Assembly (NCBI GenBank): GCA_035578155.1
Contig: JAPWDM010000008.1
Span: forward strand, 2,242,001-2,306,000
DNA length: 64,000 nt
Direction of reading: 5' to 3'
From: Brachynemurus nebulosus
Taxonomy: Eukaryota; Arthropoda; Insecta; Neuroptera; Myrmeleontidae
The translations under genes and the position numbers were made by a program. Shown here in pieces: positions 21,734 through 34,460 of this stretch (position 1 is the first letter of the stretch; the number at the start of each line of letters is the position of its first letter). The notes under the pieces were generated by a model. It was given only the letters and a program-made list of their open reading frames with translations, was not told where the DNA came from and did not search any database.

Positions 21734-22765
21734 CAATTTTTGTTGAATTCATGAATTTTTAATATGGTAGATGATCATTATTCAAAACACATGGGTTATA
21801 AATTGTAACATTTTTCACCGAATTTTTAAAGTTATTAGCATAATAAAAGTATACAAATAATTGTTATTAGTCCACTTAAGAGATTAGGATAGCTAAATTA
21901 AATTTTATATGTGTTAAATATTATTTGTATGACTGATCCTTCTTGGGGTCAAAGTTTTAGAGTTAGGTACGGCATTTTGAGAATTATATATTGCATATCT
22001 CTTTTATAAACATTTTTAATTAATTTTTGGGTTTAAAACACTTAACTAACCGTTTTTATAATTTCACTTTAATATTTTATTTATTTCAGAACGTAAAATC
22101 AATTGAAAAATAATTAATATTGAATTAAAACTTCGAAATTGAAATAAAAACGTCATTTAGATTTGAAACGATATATAAATATATACGTCATCTATCGCCA
22201 ATTTAACTGTTTAAAAATTCACAATGGCGTATAGATAAGTTAGAATCATGTCAGAATGTACACAATGTTTTTTAAAGCAAAATTAGATGGCGAAAGAAAA
22301 TACAGTATTTTAGTGGTTTATTTTATCGAATATTTAAACCCTTCTGTCATTGCTGCTATGTTTCACAAGGTGTCATTCTGTGATACTCTATGACACAGAC
22401 TGACCTCTTGTAGTGGATAGAGTGTCAAAGTGACTGAAAGAGAATGGTTCAAATATTCGATAGTATAAGATTTACTACTGTACTGATTTACTGATTCTTC
22501 ATAGGGGTCAGTGTATTGATCTTTCAAAGGAGGTTAATATTTTCTGTATGCTTTTTAATAGACGTCAACAAATTATAAAACAAAATCATTAATAAATCAA
22601 AATTTTTGGGTTATATTTTCTTAAAAACATATCCATTTGATTAAAAAAACTTGGTTTCATACTTATTAAGAAAAAAAAAATGGGTGTTTTGTTTATTTTT
22701 TAATTTTTTTAAGCTAATTTAATGATACAGCTAAAAATAGTGATCGGTCATCGGGTCTCTTACCC
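21476..22765. mobile_element. TA-flanked element, 1.29 kb, with (TA)n tract
   Basis: Ends GGGTAAAAGACCCCATTG and the inverse of GGGTAAGAGACCCGATGA, bounded by TA on both sides. A (TA)n microsatellite of about 80 bp lies at 21654-21732. No transposase ORF. The TA duplication fits Tc1/mariner-type elements. Confidence 0.72.
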
Positions 22766-22767
22766 TA

Positions 22768-23064
22768 GTCTTCATAATCTTTGTTAAACATGCTATATAA
22801 CATGTTAAATGTGTTATTTCGAAGAAAAATATTAACAAATCGAGAAAAAATTGATGAAATTCGACGATAACAAATAACAAGGCCAAGAGCATGTTATTTG
22901 TTAAATTGAAATCGAGAACTGGTTTAAACTATAAAATAACTGTCAAATATGTAATAATTAACAGAGTTGCAAATAGGTCGTTCATGATTTTTATCTATTT
23001 CGAAGAATAACATAAATAACATTTAACAAGTTTAACAAATTTAACAAAGATTATGAAAACTACT
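22768..23064. mobile_element. Palindromic MITE
   Basis: TTCATAATCTTTGTTAAA near the left end is inverted at 23043-23062; a second inner pair is GTTATTTCGAAGAA with TTCGAAGAATAAC. AT-rich, no ORF. Confidence 0.5.
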
Positions 23065-23533
23065 AGTAAGTTAGTTGGTTGGGAAGATGTTTTTGTTTTG
23101 TTGTTTATTAAATCGAAAAATGAAGAACGCTCTAGAATATGAATGAAATATAAACGTTTTTCTACTCCTGTTGAAGAACACACTCATTACATATCCGTAA
23201 TTTGTTGAGAAAGTTAGGCATTATTCAAAGGTGTGGAGGAATTTTCATTACTCAATACTCTTTTGACCAATGAAATCGCCGTATTAACCATTATTCACTG
23301 GGCTAGCTTTTGTTTTGTGTATAAAATACGTATAAATTTTTAATTGCAAATTTGTTGCGTAGTAACGTCTTAGTAAACAAAATAATGTGAATTTTATTTT
23401 GATCGTTTCCATAGATACATATACAAAAAATTAATGAAATTAGAGATAGATTAAAAATTGTATTCTTTTAATTTAAAATTTATATTCAATTTTATTTAAA
23501 TCAGAAAAAGAAAAAAGTCGTAGAAAAAATAGC

Positions 23534-23661
23534 GTATTCAACTCGCTTGCAATGGCTATTACTCACTCAGATGCATTACGACACTCGCCTCGCAAGCTCG
23601 GCTCGTGTCGCAATTTCATCTTCGTGAGTAATAGCTATCATTACCAGCTTGTTGAATAATA
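23534..23661. repeat. GC-rich long hairpin
   Basis: Outer stem TATTCAAC with GTTGAATA, next GGCTATTACTCAC with GTGAGTAATAGCT, then GACAC with GTGTC closing a GC-rich centre (GCCTCGCAAGCTCGGC). It stands out as a GC island in AT-rich DNA and has no second copy in the window. Confidence 0.6.
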
Positions 23662-23785
23662 TACTATTATTTTTGTACTGTATAAAAATTATTATTTAAG
23701 TTATATAAAAGTTAATATAGTTGAAATGTTTAATTTAAAGAAGACCTCAAATTCTAACAAGTATAAAGTTCATACAGTTGGAACG

Positions 23786-25291
23786 TAGGGATGTTGATAT
23801 TTTTAAAAAAAAATCGATATTTATAGTATCGATTTTTTAAAAAAATATCAATATCGTGCAATGATATATCGAAAAAAAACATCGATATATAGTTTTTTTC
23901 TTTTGTACATAACTGAGGTAGAGAATTTTTTTTAAAGACGCCAAGTTAAACTTTACTAACTTACACGTTAGTAAAGTGTCATATACGACGTCAACAATTC
24001 CACATAAAGTACAAATATATTGACTGTCAAAATAGTGTACCAGTTGGGTGTTTTCTCACTATAGATTATGACCATCATGATGTTAAAACACCAAAGTTTT
24101 TAGACTTAAATAAACTACATTTAATATCTAACATCTATCTAATTTCAATATTTGAAATCAGAATAAATTTGGTGCGCAAGCGCGCATCATATGTGTATGC
24201 GACATAATAGGTTTGTTCCAGCATGTTATATTTGACAGTCCGTGGATTGTTTGCACATGCGTAATCAAGTTATTGCGTTCCAGCAAAGAAAAAGTAAACA
24301 ATTTGTACATATTGTACAATGTTCCAACAATACATCCGACAAGTTACAAACTTGTTATTGACTGTCTAAATTGTCCAAGGGTTTTTGAATGGATTTTTTG
24401 TACATTATATTGTTTGTTTCTTTTATTTATTGCTATCTCTTTCTTTTGACGGTTTAAAAACAACGGATTATAGGTTAATTGTTTAACGTACAGAATTTGA
24501 AAATGTTAAACTAGATAAACAAATTTTATAATTATTTATAAAAAGAAGGGGGAAAAATTAAATAATTTAATTTTTGTTTTCTAGATATGTATATTAAAAT
24601 TTTAGCTTAACAAAATTTCAAGTTACATCTATAAATTTCATTTTAACATTTCTTATTACTGAAATGGAGTGAAATGAATAAAACTGAAATATAATTTTAT
24701 TTAGTATTAGTAAATTTCAGCGTGACTTTAGATATTCCATATTTGTTTTATTTGTTTAATTTTAGTGGTAATATGATATGAGTGATACTAGGAAACACTT
24801 AATTCTAATTTTCACTTATCTACCTCTGTTGAGACGGGGAACGAAATAATTCGATTATTATTTCAAGGGAACAAAAAAATTCAAACCGAAAGTTATATAT
24901 ACGACACTGTGGAAGAAGACAGTGTCCATTAAATGTCAACAATTCTTTTTAAAATATGTTCCAGCACTCTGCACATTACAAATATGTTTGTGACTTGTTC
25001 ATAGTCGAGCATGCGCATAAATAAATCATGAACATGTTTCGTACTTGTCGAAAAATAGGTGCTGGAACACACCTAATATGTAGAAAATTATCTACTGTAG
25101 GTATTTTTGTTGAATATATTTTATGTATGTCATTTGTACATTTGTACATGTGCCACATGTAGTACATGTCGTACATCTCGTACATGTTAGCTTGGAGAAA
25201 AATCCAGGAAAAAAAATATTGAAATAAAAATATCGATATATCGTTACTAAAAGTATCGTCAGAAAATATCGATATATTTTATACATCTCTA
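23786..25291. mobile_element. Degenerate hAT-like element with a nested insertion
   Basis: Ends TAGGGATGTTGATATTTT and the inverse TATACATCTCTA, with TATCGATA clusters as in the 13703-15507 element. The flanking 8-mers agree only weakly. A nested element at about 24207-25080 has inverted ends built on TAGGTKTGTTCCAGCA. Confidence 0.6.
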
Positions 25292-25591
25292 GTTCGAAGG
25301 ACCATAGAAAATATAAATAAATAAAAGGAAACACTATAATTGTTTAAATTATTTTAATGATGAAAATATTACACATTTATTTTAATTAGTAATGTTTGTA
25401 TTTTATTCACTATTGTTTTAATTTGTTGTAGTTTGATTAATTTTAAATATATAAAAATATTAAATATGAAATTATAAACTTTGATAACACAAATATAAAG
25501 TAGGAAATAGTAGGAAATTTGTTAACAATACAGTAAACAGACACCCTTTCACATGGGTGGTTATCAGCAGTCTCTACAGAAGTGAAGTTGT

Positions 25592-26050
25592 GTGTTCAAG
25601 CCATGGAGAGTAGAGTTAAAGGAGGAGTATCTCATATGGGACTTGAATCGAAAAAGTGGCCCCTAAATTTGATGAAATAATAGTTCAATCATTACCCAGA
25701 ACGGCGCTGATAAGCAATCAGGGTTCGACGTGAACTTAGCGATTATAAGTGAAGTGAAGTATGCCAAAGGGAAATACTAACTGTTAAACACAATAAAAAT
25801 TGAATTAAAAACAATAAAAATTGAATTAAATATGAAAACAATAAAAATTGAAGTAAATATAACAATTAAATCTGTTAAAAACAATAAAAACTGTTGTTTC
25901 AGTTTTAAAATTTTCAGCGCTTAATTTTAAAATTAAGAATTTTAATACACTAGTGCCATCTTATTTTCATCCACTTTTGGGGCCACTTTTTATATATGGA
26001 GATACTTCTGCTGACACTCTACACTCCATAGTCCAAGCACACAGTCAAAA
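25592..26050. mobile_element. Element with diverged inverted ends
   Basis: A 60-bp stretch near 25592-25672, including AAAAAGTGGCCCCTAAA, is inverted at 25975-26050, including TTTGGGGCCACTTTTT. The AT-rich centre contains short tandem copies of ACAATAAAAATTGAA (about 25790-25890). The phrase GTTCAAGCC resembles a tRNA B box, but no A box is present. Confidence 0.5.
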
Positions 26051-26277
26051 AGGTCAGTTTGGTTGGTTTGGTACCATAAACAGTCATCAGTCAGTTACAT
26101 GTTAATAGAAATGAATACATATACAGATAACTAGAATAAAATAACACATTTTTGGTAAGAATTTACCAATATTGTTAAATACAAAATAAGGGTACGTAGT
26201 CAGAATTTTCAGATCTAATACATGGAGTAGATACAAACTTTAACCCTAATTTTATTATCTTAACTTAGAAGTGATCA

Positions 26278-27753
<1,476 letters not shown>

Positions 27754-27919
27754 TTTATATTTGTTTTGTTCGTGGTTTTATTATACTCAAATTGCACAAT
27801 ATCTAAAAGCCCTGGACTAACTACAAGGGATATTTATGAAAAATTAATTTTCGTGAACATCGTCAAAGTCAAAAAACGCTAAGAACACAGTTTACTCCTT
27901 ACTCCGTTTACTGCTCACT

Positions 27920-28092
27920 GCTGGCGTTCCAGACGAAAATTTTGTTAGCCCAACGTTAGCTAAGGAAGCTTTCACCGTTACAAACCAGAGGGCTCTGATT
28001 CAAAAAATTAATGCAAGTTAATTTTTTTTCATGGTTTTTCACGGTATAAATACTTAATTTCTGAAGTACAGCCACATTTAAAAATTATGAAA
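27920..28092 (+). mobile_element. MITE-D copy 3, left part
   Basis: GCTGGCGTTCCAGACGAAAA, ACAAACCAGAGGGCTC and TACTTAATTTCTGAAGTACA match the 14966 copy. It is interrupted by the element at 28093. It lies upstream of ZF-4. Confidence 0.65.
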
Positions 28093-28497
28093 CACTCTAA
28101 GAAAAAAGTAAAGGTAATAAAATTTTGAAAAAAATATAATTGATTAAAAAAGATGACAAGGATAAAAAAGTAGCTTGTATAGTGACAGTTTAATTTATTT
28201 ATCTCTCTCACACAAAAATGTGACAAACTAAGTCGGATTTACATAGCTAAAAAAAATTTCATAATTCAAAAAGTTAAATGAATGTATATAATTCTTAAAA
28301 CTATTGATTTAGATTATAATTTAACATTTCTAAATCGTATTCTGTATTGCCATATTCTATTTTGAATTGAAAAGTAATATTTTTATGAATGTTGCTGCAA
28401 CAGGGCAGTTTCGTACTGAAAATAATTTATTTCATTTTTTGCTATAGTGTAAATCCAACTTGTAAAATTTTATTACGTTTACTTTTTTCTTAGAGTT
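28093..28497. mobile_element. 405-bp element with 35-bp inverted ends
   Basis: CACTCTAAGAAAAAAGTAAA followed by GGTAATAAAATTTT at the left is inverted at 28460-28497. AT-rich interior, no ORF. Confidence 0.65.
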
Positions 28498-29019
28498 GTA
28501 ATATAATACATAATGTATGAAACTTAATGGGATTCCCAAGTTTAGATTAATGTAATACTACTGTAAATGGATGAAAAAGAGGTATTACCGGAAAACAACA
28601 AGGGAGATAAATATTAAATAAATATGATACATACAATTTAGAAAACAAACAGATTTTTATTACCTGCAATTATTGCAAGTTTGCCGACAAAAACTTTAAT
28701 GCACAGAAATTTCTTGGCTATATTTTTTAAATTTATTTTAATTATGTCATGTTATTTATTTATCTCTTGTCATTTTATTTTATTACCCACAGTTGTAACT
28801 TATACCTGGTCTCGGAAATCCTCTTAAAATTGTTCTGTTTATATCTCTGGCTATAATTTCTACGAAATTTTTATTATCTTTAGTATTTATAAGTAAACGA
28901 AATGACTGAAAAAAAAAAACTATCGAAAACTACCGATGGCAAAAGAAAAAAAAATATCGATAGTTTTCGATAGTCAAAACTATGGACAGTTCTCCACTAC
29001 TAATGTATAATTGTATATA

Positions 29020-29472
29020 CCATGTGAGTTTTTTGAGAGTTGCCATTTCTATTACAACCAAATTTTTATGATAGAAATGGTACTGGAAAAAGTTCATTTC
29101 CTGAATGTAATTGAAATGTAACCAAGAAAAACACTATCGGTTGAAGTAGCCTCAAGTACATATGCATATTTTTACTACGTAACTGATAAATTAAAGAAAA
29201 ATTTAAAAAATTAACTTGGTTATAAAAGTTTTTTTGCTCATTTATGTTGTTAGTTAATGCATTACATCAGTTTTATCGAAAAATTAATATATAGTCCCAT
29301 TTAAAAATCTATAAGTTTGTATCATAGCTCGAAAACCATAAGAGCTATAAAGCACCTGACTATAGCAATCGGTTGCCCCCGTCGATATCTACAACTCTTA
29401 TTTGAACAATTTTTCGATTAAATCAACGGTTTGGCTGTAATAAAAATGGCAACTCTCGAAAAACTCACACAG
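29020..29472. mobile_element. TA-flanked MITE, 453 bp
   Basis: Ends CCATGTGAGTTTTTTGAGAG and the inverse of CTGTGTGAGTTTTTCGAGAG; inverted repeats of about 45 bp including GTTGCCATTT. TATA borders both sides, compatible with a TA duplication. Confidence 0.72.
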
Positions 29473-29584
29473 TATATGTATAAATTTATTTGAGTGAATA
29501 TCATTTTCGTATTCTAGGGACCACAAAACATATTCCGTTCTGTTATGGTCTCGTGTTCAAGCCGCGTCATGACGAAGACCGTAA

Positions 29585-29614
29585 TAGCGAATTTCCAGTT
29601 CTGGAAATTCGCTA
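29585..29614. repeat. Perfect 14-bp hairpin
   Basis: TAGCGAATTTCCAG, loop TT, CTGGAAATTCGCTA. It lies about 80 bp beyond the stop of ZF-5 (on the minus strand, downstream). It could be a terminator-like or element-derived hairpin; no second copy is seen. Confidence 0.55.
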
Positions 29615-29696
29615 AAACTGAATCACATAAATGGAAGTGTAAAATGTAAAATAAAATTACTGTATTACATGTTATTATTTATTATTAATTACATAT

Positions 29697-30884
29697 TTAT
29701 TTTCCTAAAATATAAGTATGATTTCTTTTTACATGTGTGTTCAAACTGCCGGACCGAGAAAATGTTTTAAAACATGTTTTACATTTGAATGGTGTTTCTT
29801 CTGTGTGTATTCTTTTATGATCTTTCAAACTACTTGACCGAGAAAATGTTTTAAAACATATATCACATTTAAATGGATTGTTTCTTGTATGTATTTTTTC
29901 ATGACTCTTTAACACGTCTGATCGAGCAAATGTTTTACTACATATATCACATTTGAATGGTTTTTCTCCTCTATGTGTTCTTTCATGTCCTTTCAAATGA
30001 CTTGACTGAGAAAATGTTTTAAAACATACATTACATTTGAATGGTTTTTGTCCTGTATGTATTCTTTCATGTTTCTTTAAATCATTTGACCGATAAAATG
30101 TTTTAAAACATGTTTCACATTTAAATGGCCTTTCTTCTGTACTATGTATTCTTTCATGTGTTTTTAAATTACTTGATCGAGAAAATGTTTTAAAACATGT
30201 ATCACATTTGAACGGTTTTTCTTTTGCATGTATTATTTCATGTGATTTCAAATTATGCAACAGAGAAAACGTTTTAAAACATACATCACACTTGAATGGT
30301 TTTTCTCCTGTATGTGTTCTTTCATGTAATTTCAAAGCGCTTGACTGTGAAAATGTTCTAAAGCATGTATCACATTTAAATGGTTTTTCTCCCGTATGTA
30401 ATCTTTCATGTTTTTTTAAATTACTTGACTGAGAAAATGTTTTAAAACATACATTACACTTGAATGGTTTTTCCCCTGTATGTGTTCTTTCATGTTTTTT
30501 TAAATTATCTGACGTGGAAAATGTTTTAAAACATACATCACATTTGAATGGTTTTTCTTGTTCTGTATGTATTTGTGTATATGTTTGCTCAGTGGCGCTC
30601 TCTGTGTTAAATATTTCTGAATTTTCGTCAAACAAAACGCTATTTTCCGTTAACATATCCTCTTCATCATCTTCTAATTTAATTTCGGTATGTAAAGTTT
30701 TCAATAAATGATCAGTATTGTTTTCTTCCATTTCCAATTTAATTTCATTTGGATAATATGAAGAATGGGATGATTCGGTTGTTGTTATGTTTGACAATGA
30801 GTTGTCTACAGTCTGTGAATTCATCTCCACTTTAATTTTGACCGTTATATCGGTCACTGATGTTGAATCTTCATTTTTTACCAT
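29697..30884 (-). CDS. C2H2 zinc-finger protein ZF-5, 10 fingers, psi-KxE N-terminal region
   Basis: Predicted nuclear DNA-binding protein of 395 residues. The N-terminal region is close to ZF-3, with psi-KxE motifs at K18 (IKVE), K49 (IKLE) and K69 (IKLE followed by DDEED). Ten fingers have helix residues TSDNLKK, QSSNLKK, QSSALKL, LLHNLKS, RSSNLKT, RSNDLKK, QSSHLKG, RSDVLKS, RSSSLKD and RSGSLNT. The last finger has four residues between its histidines (HVKRNH), still compatible with zinc binding. Several linkers are degenerate (AKEKP, STEERP, TRNNP, TEETP), which usually weakens cooperative DNA wrapping. Start ATG at 30884 aligns with ZF-3. No intron. An RX element bearing an E700 insertion begins about 210 bp upstream. 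Confidence 0.93.
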   Translation of the reverse strand: MVKNEDSTSVTDITVKIKVEMNSQTVDNSLSNITTTESSHSSYYPNEIKLEMEENNTDHLLKTLHTEIKLEDDEEDMLTENSVLFDENSEIFNTESATEQTYTQIHTEQEKPFKCDVCFKTFSTSDNLKKHERTHTGEKPFKCNVCFKTFSQSSNLKKHERLHTGEKPFKCDTCFRTFSQSSALKLHERTHTGEKPFKCDVCFKTFSLLHNLKSHEIIHAKEKPFKCDTCFKTFSRSSNLKTHERIHSTEERPFKCETCFKTFYRSNDLKKHERIHTGQKPFKCNVCFKTFSQSSHLKGHERTHRGEKPFKCDICSKTFARSDVLKSHEKIHTRNNPFKCDICFKTFSRSSSLKDHKRIHTEETPFKCKTCFKTFSRSGSLNTHVKRNHTYILGK

Positions 30885-31096
30885 TTTCGTACTTGCTTTA
30901 AAAACTTAATTGTGTAGCTTGAGTAGCTTTAAACGTTTATCAATTCTGAACAATGGAGAAGTATCGTAGTGTGGATAATGTAATATGTAGTTACATTTAA
31001 CTAAAATATAGACCAAAACTAATAAACTGGTGAAACAATTTTTGGAATCCATTAACAAATAATAGAGAAATAGAAGATCAAAGTTTAATGCAAAAT

Positions 31097-31920
31097 GATT
31101 TCAATTCGCCTGTGACGTCAAACATCCGCACAATCGGACACCGAGTGTCTTTTATACAATATTTTTTTTAAATAAATTATATTAAATTACCATGGATTTA
31201 ATATTTTCTTAAAATTATTTTTTTCTTATATATTTATAAATCTTCAAAAGTTCAAAAAATGACATTTCAAAACGTCAAAATATTGAATTTGTGAAAGATA
31301 AAAGATTGAAAATCAAGGGGACAAACTAGATTGGCTTTGCCTCTGTTCCACTTGTAATGAGTTTGTGACGTAGTCTGTTTGTGTACATACACACTGGTTG
31401 CAGTGTATTAGTTTGGTTTTTTGTAGTAGTATGTGTATACACACATACAAACACAATACACGTATTACCAGAGAGAGATGTTCAACGTGTACATGTAACA
31501 ATGGGGTATATTGTTAATACAATGGTACATATTATGTTGACTCGACGACGGCTACTGACGGACTAATGCCTTAAGCTGTGACTGGGTTACAAAGGACTCC
31601 AAGCGAATTTCACTTTTTTTATGTTAGTTGGCTTCTAGTGTTCTATGTTGAAAATGGTCGAATCCATATAGTATCCGTAGTAATTAACGTATTGACCGGC
31701 TTTATAAAAATTAAATAAAAAAGACTCTTCGTTCTATTTGCAATGCCGTAGAATAAATGACGTCACACATCTGTCTCAAATGAAATTGAAAAGTGAAATT
31801 TTAAAGTCCCATAACTTTGTTAGTTGTTGAGATATCTTAATTTTTCTTTTACACTTTTCTTTATTTTTGCCTTAATTTTTATTTTCATTCATAAAAAAAA
31901 ATTGGTAAACTTCTCCATTA
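31097..31920 (+). mobile_element. RX element copy 1, split by E700
   Basis: TCAATTCGCCTGTGACGTCA at the left and GGTAAACTTCTCCATTA at the right match 49017-49515 closely along about 490 bp. It contains two TGACGTCA octamers (31113 and 31758). It is interrupted by the E700 copy at 31314-31647. Confidence 0.78.
31314..31647 (+). mobile_element. E700 copy 3, internally deleted, perfect 8-bp TSD
   Basis: Starts CAAGGGGACAAACTAG and ends TTCTAGTGTTCTATG. TTGAAAAT directly precedes (31306-31313) and follows (31648-31655). The uninterrupted RX copy near 49230 shows a single TTCAAAAT there. The internal region is about half the length of the 2765 copy. Confidence 0.9.
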
Positions 31921-32554
31921 AATGACGTTCAACACGTTTAGCACCTTTAGCACTATTGACATGTTTAGTACAGGTTTGGTAATTGGTACGGATAAAGGTC
32001 CATTCATATCTACAGACACTAAACGTAACAGACATGTATCGTGCCAGACACGACAAATATTGTTTAATGATTTTCTTATGGATGTATTCATATTATAGCG
32101 TAACGTAAGCGCACAGACACGTACAGTGACAGACAGTGTCCGCACCATTGAGGAGAGAATCGACTAGAGAGAATGCTATGTATTACAAATACATTAAGAA
32201 ACTGAAGCAAAAAAATTGACTAATGTGAGCCAAAAAATTGTCTGATGGGATTACTTTAATGGCAGTCAAACCATTAATTTAATGGTTTATTTAATATTTA
32301 TAAACAAGTCTCCGTGGTTACAAGTTGGGCTTACTAAAATGGAGTCATGCTTCAAAATTTAATGCCTGTGGTATCTCTAGGAAACATATTATGTTAGTAT
32401 GTTCGATTCAGTGCTCAGTGGTCCGCACAGTATTCTGGAGGAGAATATTTTGTCTGTGGTGGAACGTGTCTGTTGACCATGTCCCTGCCACTTGTTTTCA
32501 AGGACGGACCTTTTCATGTCACAGTTTGCTACGTTTGCTACGTGGCGCTAATGG

Positions 32555-33153
32555 ACCCTCGTGCGAATAGCCAACATAAATTCAAAAAGATGAGATTTTT
32601 TTATTTTTGCTTCGATCAACCGGGCACTTAATCGATTGAAAATCGTTTGTGAATTCCAAATATACCATTAAAAACATTTGTGACAGCGTATTTTTTAAAA
32701 AAAGAATAAAAAAAAATCAATTATTTTTTGTAGTAATGAAGTTTTTTATATTGGCCACTCTATTTAGTTGCGCTAAATCTATACTCCATTGCCCTCTAAT
32801 GTAAGAAAAAATAACTATTTTGTAAATGACAGCAGTATACAGAATTTTTTTTATTATTTTTTTAAAGAATACGCTGTCACAAATGTTTTTAATGGTATAT
32901 TTGGAATTCACAAACGATTTTCGATCGATTAAGTGCCCGGATGTCAATATTGCAATAAATTTTAAAAAATGTTGGCTATTCACACAGTCTTAATTAACAA
33001 TTAAATAATTAATTAACTAATTAGTCACAAACGAAAATAATAGCGTCACAAACATTCACAAACGATTCACAAACGATTCACAAACGATTGATCGAAGCAA
33101 AAATAAAAAAATCTCATTTTTTTAAATTTATGTTGGCTATTCGCACGAGGGTT
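32555..33153. mobile_element. hAT-like foldback MITE, perfect 8-bp TSD
   Basis: GCTAATGG flanks both sides (32547-32554 and 33154-33161). Ends ACCCTCGTGCGAATAGCCAA and its inverse. Inside is a second inverted pair (TGGTATATTTGGAATTCACA and its complement) and a short tandem run of CACAAACGATT (33055-33090). No ORF. Confidence 0.85.
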
Positions 33154-33176
33154 GCTAATGGTATAGGTGGTATAGT

Positions 33177-33412
33177 AAATAGAGTTGGGACATGTGAGCA
33201 TTTTTCATCAAATAGATGTAAAAATTAATTACCATATGATTGAGCACAAAAGTATCGTCACCAAGTTATGTGTTAACGAAGAATTAAAATTTTTTAATTT
33301 AATTGATCTTTCTAGGTTGAATTAAAGTATTTTTTTAAATATTTAATTTATTTCCAATTTATTTTAGATGAAAAATAGCGAACTATTGAACCTCATGTCT
33401 CGACTCTAATTT
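33177..33412 (-). mobile_element. MITE-B copy 2, intact
   Basis: Ends AATAGAGTTGGGACATGT and the inverse of AATTAGAGTCGAGACATGA. Uninterrupted counterpart of the element at 6183-7247; it proves the Helitron boundaries there. Confidence 0.85.
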
Positions 33413-34460
33413 TATCCCCTAGTAAATCAACGCCATCTCGTATATTAGTTACAGCGACGTCAGAAAACGGTCCATTTTTTTATAATAGACTAAATGGAGA
33501 GTGACAGGGGCATGCTGTTGACTTTGCGCGGCTAATATGAGTGCATGTTTCGAAACGTACAAACAAAATTCCTAGAATTTATTTATAAATTTTCATTGTA
33601 TTCATTTTATGAAGTACAAACAACGAAAAATTAATCGAATTTGTCAGAAAATAAACATTTTCTGTTAATTATATAAGATCTGAATAACAAACATTTAATC
33701 GAATTTATTAGGTTATGTACATTTCTCCACAATCACACCGATAAGAAATTTGGCGATAATCAACGGAAGTATGCTGCAAAAAAGGAAATTTTTCCTCTTC
33801 CAATAATAACGCAATTTCGGAAAAATCTTCAGTATAAAAGTCACATAACGTTGTTAGATCTGCTACAATTTAATTTTTGTAATTCATTGATACATACTAC
33901 ATATACGTGCTATACGTATAGTATCTACTGGTCTGTGTCTGTCTGCTAAATGTCTGTGTATATGAATATGAATATGTACTTTTAAAAATGTCGTGTCTGC
34001 CACGATACGTGTCTGTGACGTTCAGTGTCTGTAGATATGAATGAACCTTTAGTTGCTTCTAGTGTTCTGTGCAAAATTCACAGATAAACGAACAAACCTA
34101 TGGAACAGACAAAATTGCTTATTTGGCGCGATTATAGCGTTTCGTTTAAATTTATATGTTATTTTTGGATAATTTTATATAGTTAGTTAGGTACCAAATA
34201 AGTAAAGTAAAAAAGTAAATCTTAATTATAAAAATAATGAGATACATATGTGAAAAAATTAAGGAAATATAATTCAAAATTTTGATTAGGGCACTAATTT
34301 AATAAATAATTTGTTAGGTTACGTACATCGTTCAAATATTTTATGGATTTTATGTAAGAAAGAATTAAGCGAATTAAGTATCCGAAAACGTGGATTTAAT
34401 TTTTAATATAATTAAATGTGTAAAAATTCGTTTCGATGATACTTTGCCGTATCACTGAGT
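33413..34460. other. 5' flank of the TMEM126-family gene
   Basis: AT-rich. Apart from the inverted arm near 34000 and an E700-like end (CTTCTAGTGTTCTGTG, 34056), no repeat with clear ends and no TATA-type promoter motif that I would trust. Confidence 0.35.

Larger units (their letters stand above)
31990..34055. repeat. Inverted arms 2 kb apart enclosing nested elements
   Basis: AAGGTCCATTCATATCTACA and ACAGACATGTATCGTGCCAG at 31995-32055 are inverted at 33990-34050. Between them lie unrecognised sequence (32160-32546), a hAT-like element and MITE-B copy 2. This may be one large element with inverted ends or two inverted copies of a smaller one. Confidence 0.45.

Noticed and set aside
25590..25625. 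tRNA-derived SINE (GTTCAAGCC, also near 29562)
   Set aside because: A B-box-like phrase without an A box, tRNA fold or A-tail; the first copy lies in the arm of an inverted-end element.
32325..32570. 81-codon frame with many cysteines and tryptophans
   Set aside because: It runs across the left end of the hAT-like element at 32555, so its C terminus is transposon; no recognisable domain.
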